From positions 186,001-250,000 of the forward strand of contig NZ_JACJGB010000006.1 of NCBI RefSeq assembly GCF_014164775.1: DNA of 64,000 bases, in the 5' to 3' direction. Below the pieces are notes generated by a model. The model did no database searches. It saw only the letters and a program-made list of their open reading frames with translations, and had not been told where the DNA came from. Source of the DNA: Tessaracoccus sp. MC1679. GTDB lineage: Bacteria > Actinomycetota > Actinomycetes > Propionibacteriales > Propionibacteriaceae. This document shows, in pieces, positions 52,099 through 63,393 of this stretch. The stretch's first letter is position 1. Every line of letters starts with the position of its first letter. The position numbers were made by a program, and so were the translations under genes.

Positions 52099-53408
52099 CG
52101 CAGGAAGCCCTCATAGTTGCGCTGCTGAAGCTGGCTCTCGATCTTCTTGACGGTGTCCAGCGCGACGCCGACGATGATGAGGATGGAGGTGCCGCCGAAG
52201 GGGAAGTTCTGCTGGGCGCCAACGGCCATGAAGGCGATGGTGGGGATGAGCGCGATGATGGCGAGGTACAGCGACCCGGGAGCGGTCAGCCGCGACAGCA
52301 CGTAGGCCAGGTAGCGCTCGGTGGGCTTGCCCGCGCGGATGCCGGGGATGAAGCCGCCGTACTTCTTCATGTTGTCCGAGACCTCCTCCGGGTTGAAGGT
52401 GATGGACACGTAGAAGTAACAGAAGGCGATGATCAGCACGAACTGCACCAGGTTGTACACCCACGACTGACCGCCCTGGCCCGTGAAGTTCGCCTGGATC
52501 CACTGCGAGATGGCGCCGTCCGGCCGGAAGGTCGAGTAGAGCACCGGGAGGTACAGCATGGAGGAGGCGAAGATCACTGGGATGACGCCGGACTGGTTGA
52601 CCTTGAGCGGGATGTAGGTGGTGGATCCGCCGACGAGGCGTCGGCCCACCATGCGCTTGGCGTACTGCACGGGGATCCGGCGCTGGCCCTGCTCGACCCA
52701 GATGATGCCCAGCATCACGAGCAGGCCGATACCGATCACGAGGAAGAACAGGAACCAGCCCGTCACGCCCTCGTGGCTCTGCTTGATGGACCACAGGCCG
52801 GCGGGGAAGCTGGCCGCGATCTGCGTGAAGATCATGATCGACATCCCGTTGCCGATGCCGCGCTCGGTGATGAGCTCGCCCATCCACATGATGACAGCGG
52901 TGCCAGCCGTCATGATCATCACCATGGTGATCAGGGGCAGCAGCTCGTCGCTGTACAGAATGCCGTCGCAGTCCGTGAAGAGCTGACCGGTGCGGGCCAG
53001 GGTGACGAAGGCCGTGGCGTTGAGGACCGCGAGCACCAGGGTGAGGTAGCGCGTGTACTCGGTGATCTTCTGCTGGCCCGTGCCGCCCTCCTTCTTGAGG
53101 GCCTCCAGCTTCGGGATCACGACGGTGAGCAGCTGGAGGATGATCGAGGCGGTGATGTAGGGCATGATCCCGAGCGCGAAGATCGTCAACTGGAGCAGCG
53201 CCCCACCCGAGAACAGGTTGATCATCGAGTAGAGGCCGGCCGAGTCGCCCTGCGCGGCGAGCGCCATACACTGGTCGATCCGCGAGATGCTCACGTTGGG
53301 TGAGGGGATCGTGGATCCCAGGCGGAACACGGCAATGATGCCCAGCGTGAAGAAGATCTTCCTGCGAAGATCAGGTGTCTTCAACGCATTAGCCAAGGCG
53401 GAGATCAT
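52095..53408 (-). CDS. secY: Preprotein translocase subunit SecY
   Basis: SecY is the central channel of Sec translocation. The 437-residue protein has ten helices. Landmarks are [72 protein letters not shown], the cytoplasmic loops [15 protein letters not shown] and [30 protein letters not shown], and LRS-like end YEGFLR. It is followed by adk with a 4-nt overlap. A strong hairpin and 193 bp separate it from rplO. Confidence 0.97.
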   Translation of the reverse strand: MISALANALKTPDLRRKIFFTLGIIAVFRLGSTIPSPNVSISRIDQCMALAAQGDSAGLYSMINLFSGGALLQLTIFALGIMPYITASIILQLLTVVIPKLEALKKEGGTGQQKITEYTRYLTLVLAVLNATAFVTLARTGQLFTDCDGILYSDELLPLITMVMIMTAGTAVIMWMGELITERGIGNGMSIMIFTQIAASFPAGLWSIKQSHEGVTGWFLFFLVIGIGLLVMLGIIWVEQGQRRIPVQYAKRMVGRRLVGGSTTYIPLKVNQSGVIPVIFASSMLYLPVLYSTFRPDGAISQWIQANFTGQGGQSWVYNLVQFVLIIAFCYFYVSITFNPEEVSDNMKKYGGFIPGIRAGKPTERYLAYVLSRLTAPGSLYLAIIALIPTIAFMAVGAQQNFPFGGTSILIIVGVALDTVKKIESQLQQRNYEGFLR

Positions 53409-53540
53409 CCGACCCTACTTTCGGTTTCGTTGTACAACACGGCGCCGTGCAGTGTCGGCACGGCAACCAGGGAAGCCTATCAAGGCACGTACTGGCACCA
53501 AAACGCCGGAGCACCCGAGGGGCGCGCCGGAAACGCCGAC

Positions 53541-53572
53541 GGGGTGGACCCGGGAGACCCCGGGCCCACCCC
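53541..53572 (-). terminator. Hairpin between rplO and secY
   Basis: GGGGTGGACCCGGG (53541-53554) pairs with CCCGGGCCCACCCC (53559-53572) over 14 bp with one G-U-type position. It lies in the 193-bp rplO-secY gap. It could attenuate transcription into secY-adk-map. No T-tract follows on the minus strand. Confidence 0.55.
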
Positions 53573-53601
53573 GACGGTGGTGTAGCTGGTGCGCGACCGA
53601 C

Positions 53602-54042
53602 TCAGAGTTCGGTCACGGATCCGCCGGCGCCTTCAAGCTTCGCCTTGGCGGAGCTGGAGAACGCGTGGGCGGTCACGTCGAGCGCCACGGTGACGTCGCC
53701 GTTGCCGAGGATCTTGACGAGGTTGCCGGAGCGCACAGCGCCTGCATCCACGAGTTCCTCGACGCCCACGGAACCGCCCTCGGGGAACAGCTCGGAGAGA
53801 CGGCCGACGTTGACCACCTGGTACTCAACCCGGAACGGGTTCTTGAAGCCCTTGAGCTTCGGGATCCGCATGTGCAACGGCATCTGGCCGCCCTCGAAGT
53901 TCTGGGGAACGTTCTTACGCGCCCCGGTGCCCTTCGTACCGCGACCAGCGGTCTTACCCTTCGAACCCTCACCACGGCCAACACGGGTCTTAGCCGTCTT
54001 GGCGCCGGGGGCGGGGCGCAGATGATGCAGCTTGAGCGTCAT
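53602..54042 (-). CDS. rplO: 50S ribosomal protein L15
   Basis: L15 is a late-assembly 23S rRNA-binding protein. The 146 residues include [57 protein letters not shown] and a C-terminal [22 protein letters not shown] 54042 gives the conserved MTLKLHHL start; GTG 54048, overlapping the rpmD stop, is the alternative. It is the last gene before the secY gap. Confidence 0.96.
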   Translation of the reverse strand: MTLKLHHLRPAPGAKTAKTRVGRGEGSKGKTAGRGTKGTGARKNVPQNFEGGQMPLHMRIPKLKGFKNPFRVEYQVVNVGRLSELFPEGGSVGVEELVDAGAVRSGNLVKILGNGDVTVALDVTAHAFSSSAKAKLEGAGGSVTEL

Positions 54043-54044
54043 CG

Positions 54045-54227
54045 TCACTTCACCTCTTCCACGGTAACCAGATGGGCGACGGTGCGGATCATCCCGAGCA
54101 CCTCGGGGCGGTCCTCACGGACCACCGAGGAGCCGATGCGACCCAGACCGAGCGTCCGCAGCGTCTCACGCTGGTTCTGCTTTCCACCCACCCCAGACTT
54201 TGCCTGGGTGATCTTCAGCTCGGCCAT
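54045..54227 (-). CDS. rpmD: 50S ribosomal protein L30
   Basis: The 60-residue protein starts [20 protein letters not shown] and contains [37 protein letters not shown], the full L30 family sequence. ATG 54227 overlaps the rpsE stop by 1 nt (TGATG). It is short enough to be lost inside a longer open frame. Confidence 0.96.
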   Translation of the reverse strand: MAELKITQAKSGVGGKQNQRETLRTLGLGRIGSSVVREDRPEVLGMIRTVAHLVTVEEVK

Positions 54228-54832
54228 CAGTGAGCCACCTCTTCCTTCGAGGCGCGGATGAGCGCCGCCGGAGCGACGTCCTCGATCGCCATGCCGCGAC
54301 GCTTGGCCACGGCCTGGGGCTCTTCGAGCTGCTGAAGCGCATCCACCGTGGCGTGCACCACGTTGATGGCATTGGACGAGCCGAGCGACTTGGCGAGCAC
54401 GTCGTGCACGCCGGCGCACTCGAGGACGGCGCGAGCCGACCCACCGGCGATGACGCCGGTACCCGGGGACGCGGGGCGCAGCATGACCACGCCCGCGGCC
54501 TTCTCACCCTGAACCGGGTGTGGAATCGTGCGCTGGATCAACGGCACGCGGAAGAAGTGCTTCTTGGCCTCTTCAACACCCTTGGCGATCGCGGCCGGCA
54601 CCTCCTTCGCCTTGCCGTAGCCGACGCCCACCATGCCCTCGCCGTCGCCGACGACGACCAGAGCGGTGAAGCTGAAGCGACGACCACCCTTGACCACCTT
54701 GGCGACGCGGTTGATGGTCACCACGCGCTCGAGGTACTTGCTTTCTTCCTTCGGAGCCTGGCCACGACGATCGTCACGGCCACGACGCTCACCTGTAGCG
54801 CCAGAACCTCGGCGCTGTTGGGTTTCACTCAT
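54227..54832 (-). CDS. rpsE: 30S ribosomal protein S5
   Basis: S5 acts in decoding accuracy. The 201-residue protein has an N-terminal extension rich in Arg/Gly, then [47 protein letters not shown] (double-stranded RNA-binding part) and [45 protein letters not shown]. The 1-nt overlap with rpmD couples their translation. Confidence 0.97.
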   Translation of the reverse strand: MSETQQRRGSGATGERRGRDDRRGQAPKEESKYLERVVTINRVAKVVKGGRRFSFTALVVVGDGEGMVGVGYGKAKEVPAAIAKGVEEAKKHFFRVPLIQRTIPHPVQGEKAAGVVMLRPASPGTGVIAGGSARAVLECAGVHDVLAKSLGSSNAINVVHATVDALQQLEEPQAVAKRRGMAIEDVAPAALIRASKEEVAH

Positions 54833-54858
54833 CGTGAAAAACCTTTCCTTTCGTCGTG

Positions 54859-55242
54859 TTAGAAGCCGAGCCCGGCCTCGCGGGCTGCATCCGCCAGAGC
54901 AGCGATCCGCCCGTGGTACTTGTTACCCGCACGGTCGAAGACGACCTGCTCGACGCCGGCAGCCTTCGCGCGCTCGGCGATCAGGACACCGACCTTGCGT
55001 GCCTTCTCGGACTTGTCCGCCTCGGTGCCGCGCAGGTCGGCCTCCATGGTGGACGCGGACGCCAGCGTCTTGCCCTGGACATCGTCGATCACCTGAACGA
55101 ACAGGTGCCGGGAGGACCGGTTGACCACCAGACGGGGACGATCGGCCGAGCCGTTGATCTTCTTGCGGCCACGGAGCTGCCGACGGGCGCGGGACGCCGT
55201 CTTGGGAGCCAGCGACTTGCGGTTGCTGAGCGAAATGGCCAT
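54859..55242 (-). CDS. rplR: 50S ribosomal protein L18
   Basis: L18 binds 5S rRNA. The 127-residue protein has [43 protein letters not shown] and [30 protein letters not shown] 55242 ([11 protein letters not shown]) overlaps the rplF stop by 1 nt. GTG 55245 is the alternative start. Confidence 0.96.
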   Translation of the reverse strand: MAISLSNRKSLAPKTASRARRQLRGRKKINGSADRPRLVVNRSSRHLFVQVIDDVQGKTLASASTMEADLRGTEADKSEKARKVGVLIAERAKAAGVEQVVFDRAGNKYHGRIAALADAAREAGLGF

Positions 55243-55784
55243 CACTTGCCAGCCTTTCCGGCCTTGCGGCGGACTTGTTCGCCCGCGTAACGGACACCCT
55301 TGCCCTTGTAGGGCTCGGGCTTGCGGATCTTGCGGATGTTGGCCGCGGTCTCGCCGACAAGCTGCTTGTCGATGCCGTGGACGCTGAACCTGGTGGGCGC
55401 TTCCACCACGAAGGTGATGCCCTCGGGGGCGTTCACGATCACGGGGTGGGAGAATCCGAGCGCAAATTCCAGCTGCTGCGGGCCCTTGAAGATCACGCGG
55501 TAACCAACGCCGACGATCTCAAGCTTCTTTTCATAGCCCTCGGTCACGCCCTGGATCATGTTGCTGATCAGGGTGCGGGTGAGGCCATGGAGGGACCTGC
55601 TCTGACGCTCGTCGTTGGGACGGGCGACGGCGAGCTGGCCGTCTTCCTGCTTCTCGATGGTGATGGGCTCGGCGACGGTGAGCGTCAACGACCCCTTGGG
55701 TCCCTTGACGTCAACCTGTCGGCCGTCGAGCAACACGTCGACGCCGGATGGGATGGCGATGGGGAGCCTGCCAATACGCGACAT
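55242..55784 (-). CDS. rplF: 50S ribosomal protein L6
   Basis: L6 binds 23S rRNA near the factor site. The 180-residue protein reads [17 protein letters not shown], with later segments [49 protein letters not shown] and [25 protein letters not shown], the family's characteristic C-terminus. It lies 25 bp after rpsH. Confidence 0.97.
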   Translation of the reverse strand: MSRIGRLPIAIPSGVDVLLDGRQVDVKGPKGSLTLTVAEPITIEKQEDGQLAVARPNDERQSRSLHGLTRTLISNMIQGVTEGYEKKLEIVGVGYRVIFKGPQQLEFALGFSHPVIVNAPEGITFVVEAPTRFSVHGIDKQLVGETAANIRKIRKPEPYKGKGVRYAGEQVRRKAGKAGK

Positions 55785-55809
55785 TAGTTTTTCTCCTTAC
55801 CTTCGCCGG

Positions 55810-56214
55810 TCACCAGACGTAGGCGAGTACTTCGCCGCCCACGGACTTGGCTTTGGCGTCCCTGTCGGTCAACAGACCCTGGGACGTCGAAATGATGGCG
55901 ATGCCGAGACCGCCCAGCACCTTCGGCAACTCCGTGGACTTCGCGTAGACGCGGAGCCCCGGCTTGCTGATGCGACGAATGCCCACGATGGAGCGCACGC
56001 GCGAGTCGCCGTACTTCAGAGTGACCTTGAGGACCTTGCCAACCTGCCCCTCAACCTCGGTCAACTCGAAATCCGAGATGTAACCGTTGGCCTTGAGGAT
56101 CTCGGCGATGCCCACCTTGATCTTCGACGACGGCATGGTCGTCGAGTCCAGGAACGCCTGGTTGGCGTTCCGCAGACGTGTCAGCATGTCTGCAATCGGA
56201 TCAGTCATTGTCAT
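55810..56214 (-). CDS. rpsH: 30S ribosomal protein S8
   Basis: S8 nucleates the central domain of 16S rRNA and can repress the spc operon by binding its own mRNA in other bacteria. The 134 residues begin [21 protein letters not shown] and end with [31 protein letters not shown]. The MTMTDPIAD start is standard in actinobacteria. An 83-bp gap separates it from rpsN. Confidence 0.97.
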   Translation of the reverse strand: MTMTDPIADMLTRLRNANQAFLDSTTMPSSKIKVGIAEILKANGYISDFELTEVEGQVGKVLKVTLKYGDSRVRSIVGIRRISKPGLRVYAKSTELPKVLGGLGIAIISTSQGLLTDRDAKAKSVGGEVLAYVW

Positions 56215-56297
56215 GACTTGTTGCCTCTTTCTCGCGCCGGTTTCCGGGGGACCCGGACCTGTCGCAACTTGAATTCCTTAGGAACAGTGGTTCCGGA

Positions 56298-56483
56298 TCA
56301 CCAGGACGACTTGGTCACACCGGGCAGTTCGCCGGCGTGCGCCATGTCGCGCAGGCAGATGCGGCAGAGGCCGAACTTGCGGTAGACCGAGTGGGGCCTG
56401 CCGCACTTCTGGCAACGGGTGTAGGCGCGCACGCCGAACTTCGGCTTCCGGGCCTGCTTGACCTTGAGTGCTGTCTTTGCCAT
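56298..56483 (-). CDS. rpsN: 30S ribosomal protein S14, zinc-binding type
   Basis: The 61-residue S14 of the short zinc-binding (type Z) kind reads [20 protein letters not shown], with [23 protein letters not shown] carrying the four zinc cysteines. Genomes with this form may keep a longer zinc-free paralogue elsewhere for zinc limitation. It is 8 bp after rplE. Confidence 0.97.
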   Translation of the reverse strand: MAKTALKVKQARKPKFGVRAYTRCQKCGRPHSVYRKFGLCRICLRDMAHAGELPGVTKSSW

Positions 56484-56491
56484 GGGTCAGC

Positions 56492-57121
56492 TCACTTCTT
56501 CTTCTTGGCGTAGAACGCGGGGCCGCGCTTCGACTTCTGCTTCTTGGCGTCATCGACGGCCTTGAAGGGGAAGCCGAGGAGCTTGAGCAGCGCCAGGCCT
56601 TCCGCGTCGTTGGCCGCCGTGGTCACGAAGGTGATGTCCATGCCGCGGACACGATCCACCTTGTCCTGATCGATCTCGAGGAACATGACCTGCTCCGAGA
56701 GGCCGAAGGTGTAGTTGCCGTTGCCGTCGAACTGGTTGCCGTTGAGTCCGCGGAAGTCGCGGATACGGGGCAGCGCGAGCGTCAAAAGCCGGTCTGCGAA
56801 CTCCCACATGCGGTCGCCGCGCAGCGTGACGTGGCAGCCGATGGGCTGACCCTCACGAAGCTTGAACTGGGCGATCGACTTGCGGGCCTTCGTCACCGAC
56901 GGCTTCTGGCCGGTGATGGCGGTGAGGTCCTTGATGGCGCCCTCGATGATCTTCGAGTCGCGCGCGGCCTCGCCGACGCCCATGTTGACCACGATCTTGA
57001 CCAGACCGGGGATCTGCATGACGTTGTCGTAGTTGAACTCGTCCTGCAGTGCCGGGACGATGCTCTCGCGGTACTTGGCCTTCAGCCGCGGAATCGCGGT
57101 GGGGGCTGCGGTGGCGGTCAT
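56492..57121 (-). CDS. rplE: 50S ribosomal protein L5
   Basis: L5 binds 5S rRNA and the P-site tRNA. The 209-residue protein includes [81 protein letters not shown] and [25 protein letters not shown]. Length and order are typical. ATG 57121 overlaps the rplX stop by 1 nt. Confidence 0.97.
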   Translation of the reverse strand: MTATAAPTAIPRLKAKYRESIVPALQDEFNYDNVMQIPGLVKIVVNMGVGEAARDSKIIEGAIKDLTAITGQKPSVTKARKSIAQFKLREGQPIGCHVTLRGDRMWEFADRLLTLALPRIRDFRGLNGNQFDGNGNYTFGLSEQVMFLEIDQDKVDRVRGMDITFVTTAANDAEGLALLKLLGFPFKAVDDAKKQKSKRGPAFYAKKKK

Positions 57122-57492
57122 CAGATCTCCTCCCCGGTCTTGCGGGCGATGCGCACGGAGCGCTGCGCGGTGTACTCGGAGCCGTCGGGGCGGCGCTTGG
57201 TGACGTCGACGCGCTTGTGACCGATGCGCGTGACGACCTCCTTGCCGTCGACCTTGACCACGAGCTGCACGTTGGACACATGGATGGGGGCCTCGACGGT
57301 GATCACACCGCCCTCGACCTTGCGGCCGGCCGCGGTCTGGGACTCGCGACGGTGCTTCTTGACGAGGTTGACACCCTGCACGGTGACGCGCTTCGTTTCG
57401 GGGTTCACGGCGATGACTTCGGCGACGACACCCCTGTCCTTGCCCGAGATGACCTTGACGCGGTCACCCTTCTTGATGTTGAGCGATGCCAT
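57121..57492 (-). CDS. rplX: 50S ribosomal protein L24
   Basis: L24 is an assembly initiator protein with a KOW motif. The 123-residue protein begins [21 protein letters not shown] and has [41 protein letters not shown]. The length is slightly longer than enteric L24 (103) because of the C-terminal tail. It is 2 bp after rplN. Confidence 0.97.
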   Translation of the reverse strand: MASLNIKKGDRVKVISGKDRGVVAEVIAVNPETKRVTVQGVNLVKKHRRESQTAAGRKVEGGVITVEAPIHVSNVQLVVKVDGKEVVTRIGHKRVDVTKRRPDGSEYTAQRSVRIARKTGEEI

Positions 57493-57494
57493 GA

Positions 57495-57863
57495 TCAGAT
57501 CACCTCCGGGGCGAGCGAGACGATGCGCATGAACTTCTTCTCGCGGAGTTCGCGCGCAACCGGGCCGAAGATGCGGGTGCCGCGGGGCTCCCCGTCGTTC
57601 TTCAGGATGACGGCGGCGTTCTCGTCGAACTTGATGTAGGACCCGTCGGCGCGGCGACGCTCCTTGACGGTGCGGACGACGACGGCCTTGACCACGTCGC
57701 CCTTCTTGACGTTGCCGCCAGGGATCGCGTCCTTGACGGTGGCGACGATGGTGTCGCCGAGGTAGGCGTAGCGGCGCTTAGAGCCACCGAGCACACGGAT
57801 GCACAAGATCTCCTTGGCACCAGTGTTGTCGGCGACTTTCAGTCGCGACTCCTGCTGGATCAT
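57495..57863 (-). CDS. rplN: 50S ribosomal protein L14
   Basis: L14 forms inter-subunit bridges. The 122-residue protein reads [20 protein letters not shown], with [39 protein letters not shown] and the C-terminal [16 protein letters not shown]. It is the first gene of the spc operon here. No rpsQ or rpmC precedes it; the 240-bp upstream region holds a small GTCCCA/TGGGAC dyad (58010-58028) and presumably the operon promoter, which I could not define. Confidence 0.97.
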   Translation of the reverse strand: MIQQESRLKVADNTGAKEILCIRVLGGSKRRYAYLGDTIVATVKDAIPGGNVKKGDVVKAVVVRTVKERRRADGSYIKFDENAAVILKNDGEPRGTRIFGPVARELREKKFMRIVSLAPEVI

Positions 57864-58103
57864 CTACTTCTCCTTGATCCACCGGTTCCCATGCATGGGG
57901 CCTTGTGAAACTAGAAATGAACCCCCTGGATTTTGCCAGGCGGCAGCCCCCAGCCCGAGAGAGAGGGAGCGTGGTGTGAACCCGGGAAAGGTCCCCTCGA
58001 AAGGGCACAGTCCCAAGGCAACTGGGACAGTCTAGCCCGTAGTGGACCCGGGGAAGAAATCAGCCCCGACGAGGCCCTCTCCCGTCTCCACGCGCCTCTG
58101 CCG

Positions 58104-61100
58104 TCATTCGCTGCGCAGCGCCTCGACCGGGTCCTTGCGCGACGCGGCCGACGCCGGGATCAGGCCCGCCAGCGCCGTCAACCCCATGCTGACCAGCACC
58201 AGGATCACAGCCGCCTGCAGCGGCAGCTGAGCCACGTTCGGCACGTCGAAGTTGGCCTCGACGATGGCGTTGGCGGGAATGGTCAGCAGGAACGTGACCA
58301 CCACGCCGAGCAGGCCCGCCACGAACCCGACAATGAGGGTCTCGGCGTTGAACACGCGCCTGATGTCGCGCTTGCTCGCACCGATGGAGCGCAGGATTCC
58401 GATCTCCTTCTTGCGCTCCAGCACCGAGATGTAGGTGATGACGCCGATCATGATGGAGCTGACCACCAGGGAGATCGCCACGAAGGCCACCAGCACGTAG
58501 CTGATGGTGTTGATGATGTCGGTGACCGAGCCCATCAGCGCCCCGACGATGTCGGTGAAGGTGATGACGCGATCCTCGTCGCCGGCCTCCTTGGCGCTGG
58601 CGTTGTAGGCGTCGAGGATGTCCAGCACGCGCTCCTTGGACTCGAAGTCCTTGGGAAAGATCTGGATGGTGGACGGGTCGGTGAGATCGGCGAAGCCGAG
58701 CGTACGCAGGTTGCCCTCGTAGGAGCTCAGCTGCCGCGTGGTCATCGCCATCAACAGCTGGGTCAGCTCGTCCTGGTTGCGGTTGAGCTGGAACGCGTCG
58801 GCGAAGACCGCCTCGTCGATGCTCATGGCGTCGGCCATGTTCTCGCTCAACCGGCCCATCGAGCCCTCGATGGCGGCGGAGACCTGGGTGCCGAGCGCGT
58901 CCGCCAGCTGCGTGGACAGGGCGCCGGTCAGCTCTCCCATCACATCCGCGATGTAGGAGCCCATCGCGCCTTGCAGCTGCGCGGTGAGGGCGTCGGTGTC
59001 GATCAGGTCCCCGGCCGCGGCGAGGAGGTCCGCGCCTTGAGGCGAGGCGAGGAAGCCGTCGAGGTTAGCCTCCACGCCGTCGATGGGCAGGCCGTTGTCG
59101 ACGGTGTAGGCCAGGTAGCCGCGCACCAGCTGCGTGAGCAACCCGGCCTCCTCCCCCGGTGCCTCGGCAGCCGGTGCCTGCCCGGGGGGCGTCGCCCCCA
59201 GGCGCGTCAGCAGGTCCAGGCCCTGCGGCGAGTCCAGGAAGGCCCGCACCAGCGCCGCGACGTCCGGCTGCTCGTCCGTGGCCGGCTGCGCCTGCTCGAC
59301 GAACCGGTCATAGGCCTGAGCGGCGGCCACCAGCGCCTCCGGGTCGATGAGCCCGCCGGTGGCCGCCAGCGCCGCCTGACCCTGCTCCGAACTCAGGAAC
59401 GCCTCGACCCTCGCCTCAGCGCCGGGCGACGGGGCGCTCGGCGCGGGGGCGGGCTGCTCGGGGGCGTCGGACGGCGGTTGAAGGGGCGTCGCGGCGAAGC
59501 CGAGGAGGGCCTCCAGCAGTCCTGCGAGAGTCTCGGCGTCGAGCGGACGAGGTTCCTGCACGGTGCCGACGAGGAGCTGTTGCCCGGTCGGCGATTGGAG
59601 GAAGAGCCGGAAGTTGGCCTCCGTGTCGGCCGGATCGAGCTGGTTCTCAGTGACGAAGACCGCGAACGAGGTGGCCAGCGAGGTGGTCCAGCTGACCACC
59701 TGACCGGCCTCGGCGCCCATGTCTGGCGCCGCGACGACGGAGGCCAGGTCGAGCTCCCCCAGGAGTGCGGCGAGATCCAGCTCCGGCAGGGACGAGGGGT
59801 CCAGAGCGAACTCCGGCAGGCTGAGATTCTCCAGTGCTGAGGTGTCGATCTCGAGGGCGTCCGCGTCGAAGGTGAAGGCCCCAGCGATGGCATCCTGGTC
59901 GAAGCTGATGAGCTGCGAGAGGTCCATCTCCTCGGCGGCGGCCCGGTCGTCGGCGAAGCTGCGGCCGGTGAGCACGTTGGTGTCGCTACGGGCCAGCTGG
60001 TCGGCGACGATCTCGCTGCCCGCCGCCTTCTCGATGACGTGCCTGGTGAGCGCGGGGGTGTAGTAGATGCCAGACTGCAGGATCGTGCTGTCCTCCACGG
60101 CCTGCACGACGCCGACCACCTCCAACGTCTCGGCCGAGTCGACGACGCTCGCCACGTGGCCCTCGTCGGAGCTCCGGTCGGTCCACACGCCGAACTCGGC
60201 GTCGTAGCTGTAGAGGTCGGGCACGTTGACGAGCCGGAATGTCGCGGCCAGCAGGTCGTCGTAGGTGACGGTGATCGCGGCACCGGGCTCGGTGATGGGT
60301 TCCTCGTTCGCGAGTTGGGTGACCATCACGTCGAGCTCAGCCGGGTCGCGCAGCCCCATGGCATAGAGCGTGAGGTCGCTCACCCTGCCGCTGGGGCTGA
60401 GCACGACGACGGTCTCGAGGGCGTCGTCGGGCCAGTCTCCGGCGAGCACCTCGTAGTGTGTCTCCACCAGCGACAGGTCCTCGACCAGCTCGCTGAACAC
60501 CCCGGATCCCGCGCCGGGGCCCAGGAGCGAGTTGACGGTGGAGGTAGGGTCCAACCCGACGGAGTTGAAGGTGGTGTCGGGGTTGACCTGGCGGGGCCCT
60601 TCCCGCGTCTCGGCGTAGATCCGCGGGGTGACGTCGTAGCTGTACTCGATGGAGTTGACGAAGTCGTCGATCCCGCTGTCGCCGTCGTCGAAGTATCTCT
60701 TCAGGGAGGCGAGGTCGTTGGTGCCGACCCCGCCGAGCATCCTGGAGACGCGCTGGGCCTCCGGCACCTCACCCTCGACGGGCTCCGGGGCATCGTCGTC
60801 GCGTCCGTCTGGCGACCCCGCCAGTAGGGAGGTGAGGTCGAAGCCCTGCCGCTCGATGGACAGCGGGTACATCGACAGCGTGTCCTCCTCGACACCCTTG
60901 ATGTAGAGGCCGACGCCGTTGGCGAGCGCGAGGATCGCGGCGATGCCGATGATGCCGATGCTGCCCGCGAACGACGTCATCAGGGTGCGGCCCTTCTTCG
61001 TCATCAGGTTGTTGAACGACAACGCGATGGCGGTGAGGAAGCTCATGGACGTGCGCCGCGCCGGGCGCCCGCTCTCCTGCTGCTGCTCGGGCTGGTAGGG

Positions 61101-61769
61101 GTCGGTGTCGGAGAAGACGACCCCGTCGCGGAGCTGGACGGTGCGGGTGGCGTACTCCTTGGCCAACTCGGGGTTGTGCGTGACCATGATGACCAGACGG
61201 TCGCGGGCGATGTCTGTCAACAGGGCCATGATCTGGACGCTGGTGGCCGTGTCGAGGGCGCCGGTGGGCTCGTCTGCCAGCAGGATGTCCGGGTCGTTGA
61301 TCAGCGCGCGGGCAATGGCGACGCGCTGCATCTGGCCGCCGGAGAGCTGGTTGGGGCGCTTGTGCACGTGCTCGGCCAGGCCCACCTCGGACAGCGCCGC
61401 CATGGCTCGTCGCTTCCGCTCGGAGGGCGAGACGCCTGCCAGCGTGAGGGCCAGCTCGACATTGGAGAGGACGCTCTGGTGCGGGATGAGGTTGTACGCC
61501 TGGAAGACGAACCCGATGCGATTGTTGCGGTAGGTGTCCCAGTCACGGTCGCGGTACTCGTCGGTGGGGATGCCGTCGATGACGAGGTTGCCCGAGTCGT
61601 AGTGGTCGAGACCGCCCACGACGTTGAGCAGGGTGGTCTTGCCGGAACCTGAGGGACCGAGGATCGCGACGAACTCGTTGTCGCGGAAGGCGATGGAGAC
61701 GTCGTCCAGTGCCACCTGGGTGAAGTCGCCTGTGGTGTACGACTTGCGGACTTTCTCAAGCTGCAGCAT
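58104..61769 (-). CDS. ABC ATPase-FtsX permease fusion with large repeat-bearing ectodomain
   Basis: This 1221-residue MacB-like fusion has an N-terminal ATPase with Walker [10 protein letters not shown] (38-46), the [22 protein letters not shown] region, signature [16 protein letters not shown] and DEPTGALD. After helix 1 ([25 protein letters not shown]) comes an ectodomain of about 800 residues. A C-terminal FtsX core follows with three helices and [25 protein letters not shown]. Four copies of FLxSPxGxxLL lie at about residues 718, 786, 840 and 902, separated by Pro/Ala linkers. Such fusions act as mechanotransmission transporters (bacteriocin, lipoprotein or toxin handling). The GTG/ATG start is ATG 61769. 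Confidence 0.88.
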   Translation of the reverse strand: MLQLEKVRKSYTTGDFTQVALDDVSIAFRDNEFVAILGPSGSGKTTLLNVVGGLDHYDSGNLVIDGIPTDEYRDRDWDTYRNNRIGFVFQAYNLIPHQSVLSNVELALTLAGVSPSERKRRAMAALSEVGLAEHVHKRPNQLSGGQMQRVAIARALINDPDILLADEPTGALDTATSVQIMALLTDIARDRLVIMVTHNPELAKEYATRTVQLRDGVVFSDTDPYQPEQQQESGRPARRTSMSFLTAIALSFNNLMTKKGRTLMTSFAGSIGIIGIAAILALANGVGLYIKGVEEDTLSMYPLSIERQGFDLTSLLAGSPDGRDDDAPEPVEGEVPEAQRVSRMLGGVGTNDLASLKRYFDDGDSGIDDFVNSIEYSYDVTPRIYAETREGPRQVNPDTTFNSVGLDPTSTVNSLLGPGAGSGVFSELVEDLSLVETHYEVLAGDWPDDALETVVVLSPSGRVSDLTLYAMGLRDPAELDVMVTQLANEEPITEPGAAITVTYDDLLAATFRLVNVPDLYSYDAEFGVWTDRSSDEGHVASVVDSAETLEVVGVVQAVEDSTILQSGIYYTPALTRHVIEKAAGSEIVADQLARSDTNVLTGRSFADDRAAAEEMDLSQLISFDQDAIAGAFTFDADALEIDTSALENLSLPEFALDPSSLPELDLAALLGELDLASVVAAPDMGAEAGQVVSWTTSLATSFAVFVTENQLDPADTEANFRLFLQSPTGQQLLVGTVQEPRPLDAETLAGLLEALLGFAATPLQPPSDAPEQPAPAPSAPSPGAEARVEAFLSSEQGQAALAATGGLIDPEALVAAAQAYDRFVEQAQPATDEQPDVAALVRAFLDSPQGLDLLTRLGATPPGQAPAAEAPGEEAGLLTQLVRGYLAYTVDNGLPIDGVEANLDGFLASPQGADLLAAAGDLIDTDALTAQLQGAMGSYIADVMGELTGALSTQLADALGTQVSAAIEGSMGRLSENMADAMSIDEAVFADAFQLNRNQDELTQLLMAMTTRQLSSYEGNLRTLGFADLTDPSTIQIFPKDFESKERVLDILDAYNASAKEAGDEDRVITFTDIVGALMGSVTDIINTISYVLVAFVAISLVVSSIMIGVITYISVLERKKEIGILRSIGASKRDIRRVFNAETLIVGFVAGLLGVVVTFLLTIPANAIVEANFDVPNVAQLPLQAAVILVLVSMGLTALAGLIPASAASRKDPVEALRSE

Positions 61770-61927
61770 GGGGCCTCGGTGACAGGATGTCGCGGCTTCT
61801 GGGCCGTGAGCCTTCCAGGATACGTCACTGCATCCAACAGACCAGAGCCGGTTCGCCGGACGTGCGAGTCGCCCGGGCCGCGTGGTGCGGACCGGGCGAC
61901 TTGTGACAGCTCAGGATGAGTGTCCCG

Positions 61928-63343
61928 CTAGCGGCTCCTGCGACGACCGCTCTCGGCCGAGAACCGGGCGACTCCACCCGCCGAGGCGGTGGCCGCAGCG
62001 GCGGGCCGTCGGGAACGGCCCTCGGCGGGACGCTCGCCGCGCTGGACCTGGGGACGCTGGCCGCGACCACCCTGCGGACGGTCGGACCCACTGCGCGGTC
62101 GCGCTGACGCCCCACCGCGACGGCCGCCACCGCCCTGCCCCTCCTGGGGTTCGGGCTTGATGAGGCCGCCCGGGAAGGAGCGCTCCCCGGGCGCGATCTC
62201 GCGCAGCACCGGGTGTCGCGCGTCGGCGCGGGTGATGGTGGGATTGACGCCCGCCTTGCGGGTGAGGTCGCGCACGTCCGAGCGCTGCCCGTCGAGCATG
62301 AGCGTGACGACGGTGCCCTCGGCCCCGGCGCGGGCGGTGCGGCCCGAGCGGTGCGTGTAGGCCTTGTGTTCCACCGGCGGGTCCGCGTGGATGACCAGGC
62401 CGACATCGTCGACGTGGATGCCGCGCGCCGCGACGTCGGTGGCCACGAGCGTCTGGGCCGTGCCTGCATGGAAGGCCGCCATGGAGCGCTCGCGCGCGTT
62501 CTGGCTCATGTTGCCCTGCAGCTCGACGGCCGGGATCCCGGCGGCATTGAGCTGGCGGGCGATCTTCTTGGCGCGGTGCTTGGTGCGGGTGAACACCACC
62601 GACCGGCCCGGAGCGGCCGCGAGGTCGATGAGGACCGGGAGGTGGTGGTCGTCTGCCACGTGCAGCACGTGGTGGGTCATCGTGGCGACGGGCGACTCGG
62701 CCGAGTCCGCCTCGTGCACGACGGGGTTGGTCATGAACTGGTTCACCAGGGTCCCCACGGCCTTGTCCAGGGTGGCGGAGAACAGCATGCGCTGCCCGGC
62801 CTTCGGGGTCTGGGACAGCAGCCGGCGCACGGACGGCAGGAACCCGAGGTCCGCCATGTGGTCGGCCTCGTCGATGATGGTGATCTCGACGCCGGCCAGG
62901 GAGGCGACGCCCTGGGCGATCAGGTCCTCCAGACGGCCCGGGCACGCGACGATCACGTCAACGCCCCTGGTGAGGGCCGCCGCCTGCGGCTTCTGGTTGA
63001 CGCCGCCGAAGATGGTGCGCGAGGTGAGCCCCGCGGAGGCCGCCAGCGGCGCGAGCGCCTCGTCGATCTGGATCGCGAGCTCCCGGGTGGGGGCGAGGAT
63101 CATGGCGCGCGGCCGCTTGGCGGCGCGACGGGTGCCGGAGGAGGAGAGGCGTGCCACCAGCGGCAGCAGGAAGGCGTAGGTCTTGCCCGAGCCTGTGCGG
63201 CCCCGGCCCAGCACGTCGCGGCCGCTGAGCGAGTCCGGCAGCGTCGCGGCCTGGATGGGCGTGGGGAGGGTGATGTCTCGCTCAGCGAGGATGGAGGCGA
63301 GGGGTGCGGGCACGCCGAGCGCGCCGAAGGACAGTGAAGACAT
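61928..63343 (-). CDS. DEAD-box RNA helicase
   Basis: This 471-residue helicase has the Q-motif segment LSFGALGVPAPLASILAERDITLPTPIQ, motif I GRGRTGSGKT (46-55), motif Ia PTRELAIQ, motif II DEAD in IIDEADHMADLGFL, motif III SAT in LFSATLDKAV and motifs V/VI in VATDVAARGIHVDDV and YTHRSGRTARAG. A Gly/Arg/Pro-rich RNA-binding tail follows. It unwinds RNA, probably during ribosome assembly or in the cold. The start is ATG 63343. The 5' region holds an inverted-repeat element, perhaps an mRNA leader. Confidence 0.94.
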   Translation of the reverse strand: MSSLSFGALGVPAPLASILAERDITLPTPIQAATLPDSLSGRDVLGRGRTGSGKTYAFLLPLVARLSSSGTRRAAKRPRAMILAPTRELAIQIDEALAPLAASAGLTSRTIFGGVNQKPQAAALTRGVDVIVACPGRLEDLIAQGVASLAGVEITIIDEADHMADLGFLPSVRRLLSQTPKAGQRMLFSATLDKAVGTLVNQFMTNPVVHEADSAESPVATMTHHVLHVADDHHLPVLIDLAAAPGRSVVFTRTKHRAKKIARQLNAAGIPAVELQGNMSQNARERSMAAFHAGTAQTLVATDVAARGIHVDDVGLVIHADPPVEHKAYTHRSGRTARAGAEGTVVTLMLDGQRSDVRDLTRKAGVNPTITRADARHPVLREIAPGERSFPGGLIKPEPQEGQGGGGRRGGASARPRSGSDRPQGGRGQRPQVQRGERPAEGRSRRPAAAATASAGGVARFSAESGRRRSR

Positions 63344-63393
63344 GAGGAAAGACTCCCGTGTGGGGGTGATGCAGCGGTTCTGCCCGGCGCGGA

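Noticed and set aside
57933-59840. 635-codon plus-strand ORF opposite the FtsX fusion
   Set aside because: Composition is Arg/Gly/Val low-complexity typical of an antisense frame; the minus strand has continuous homology.
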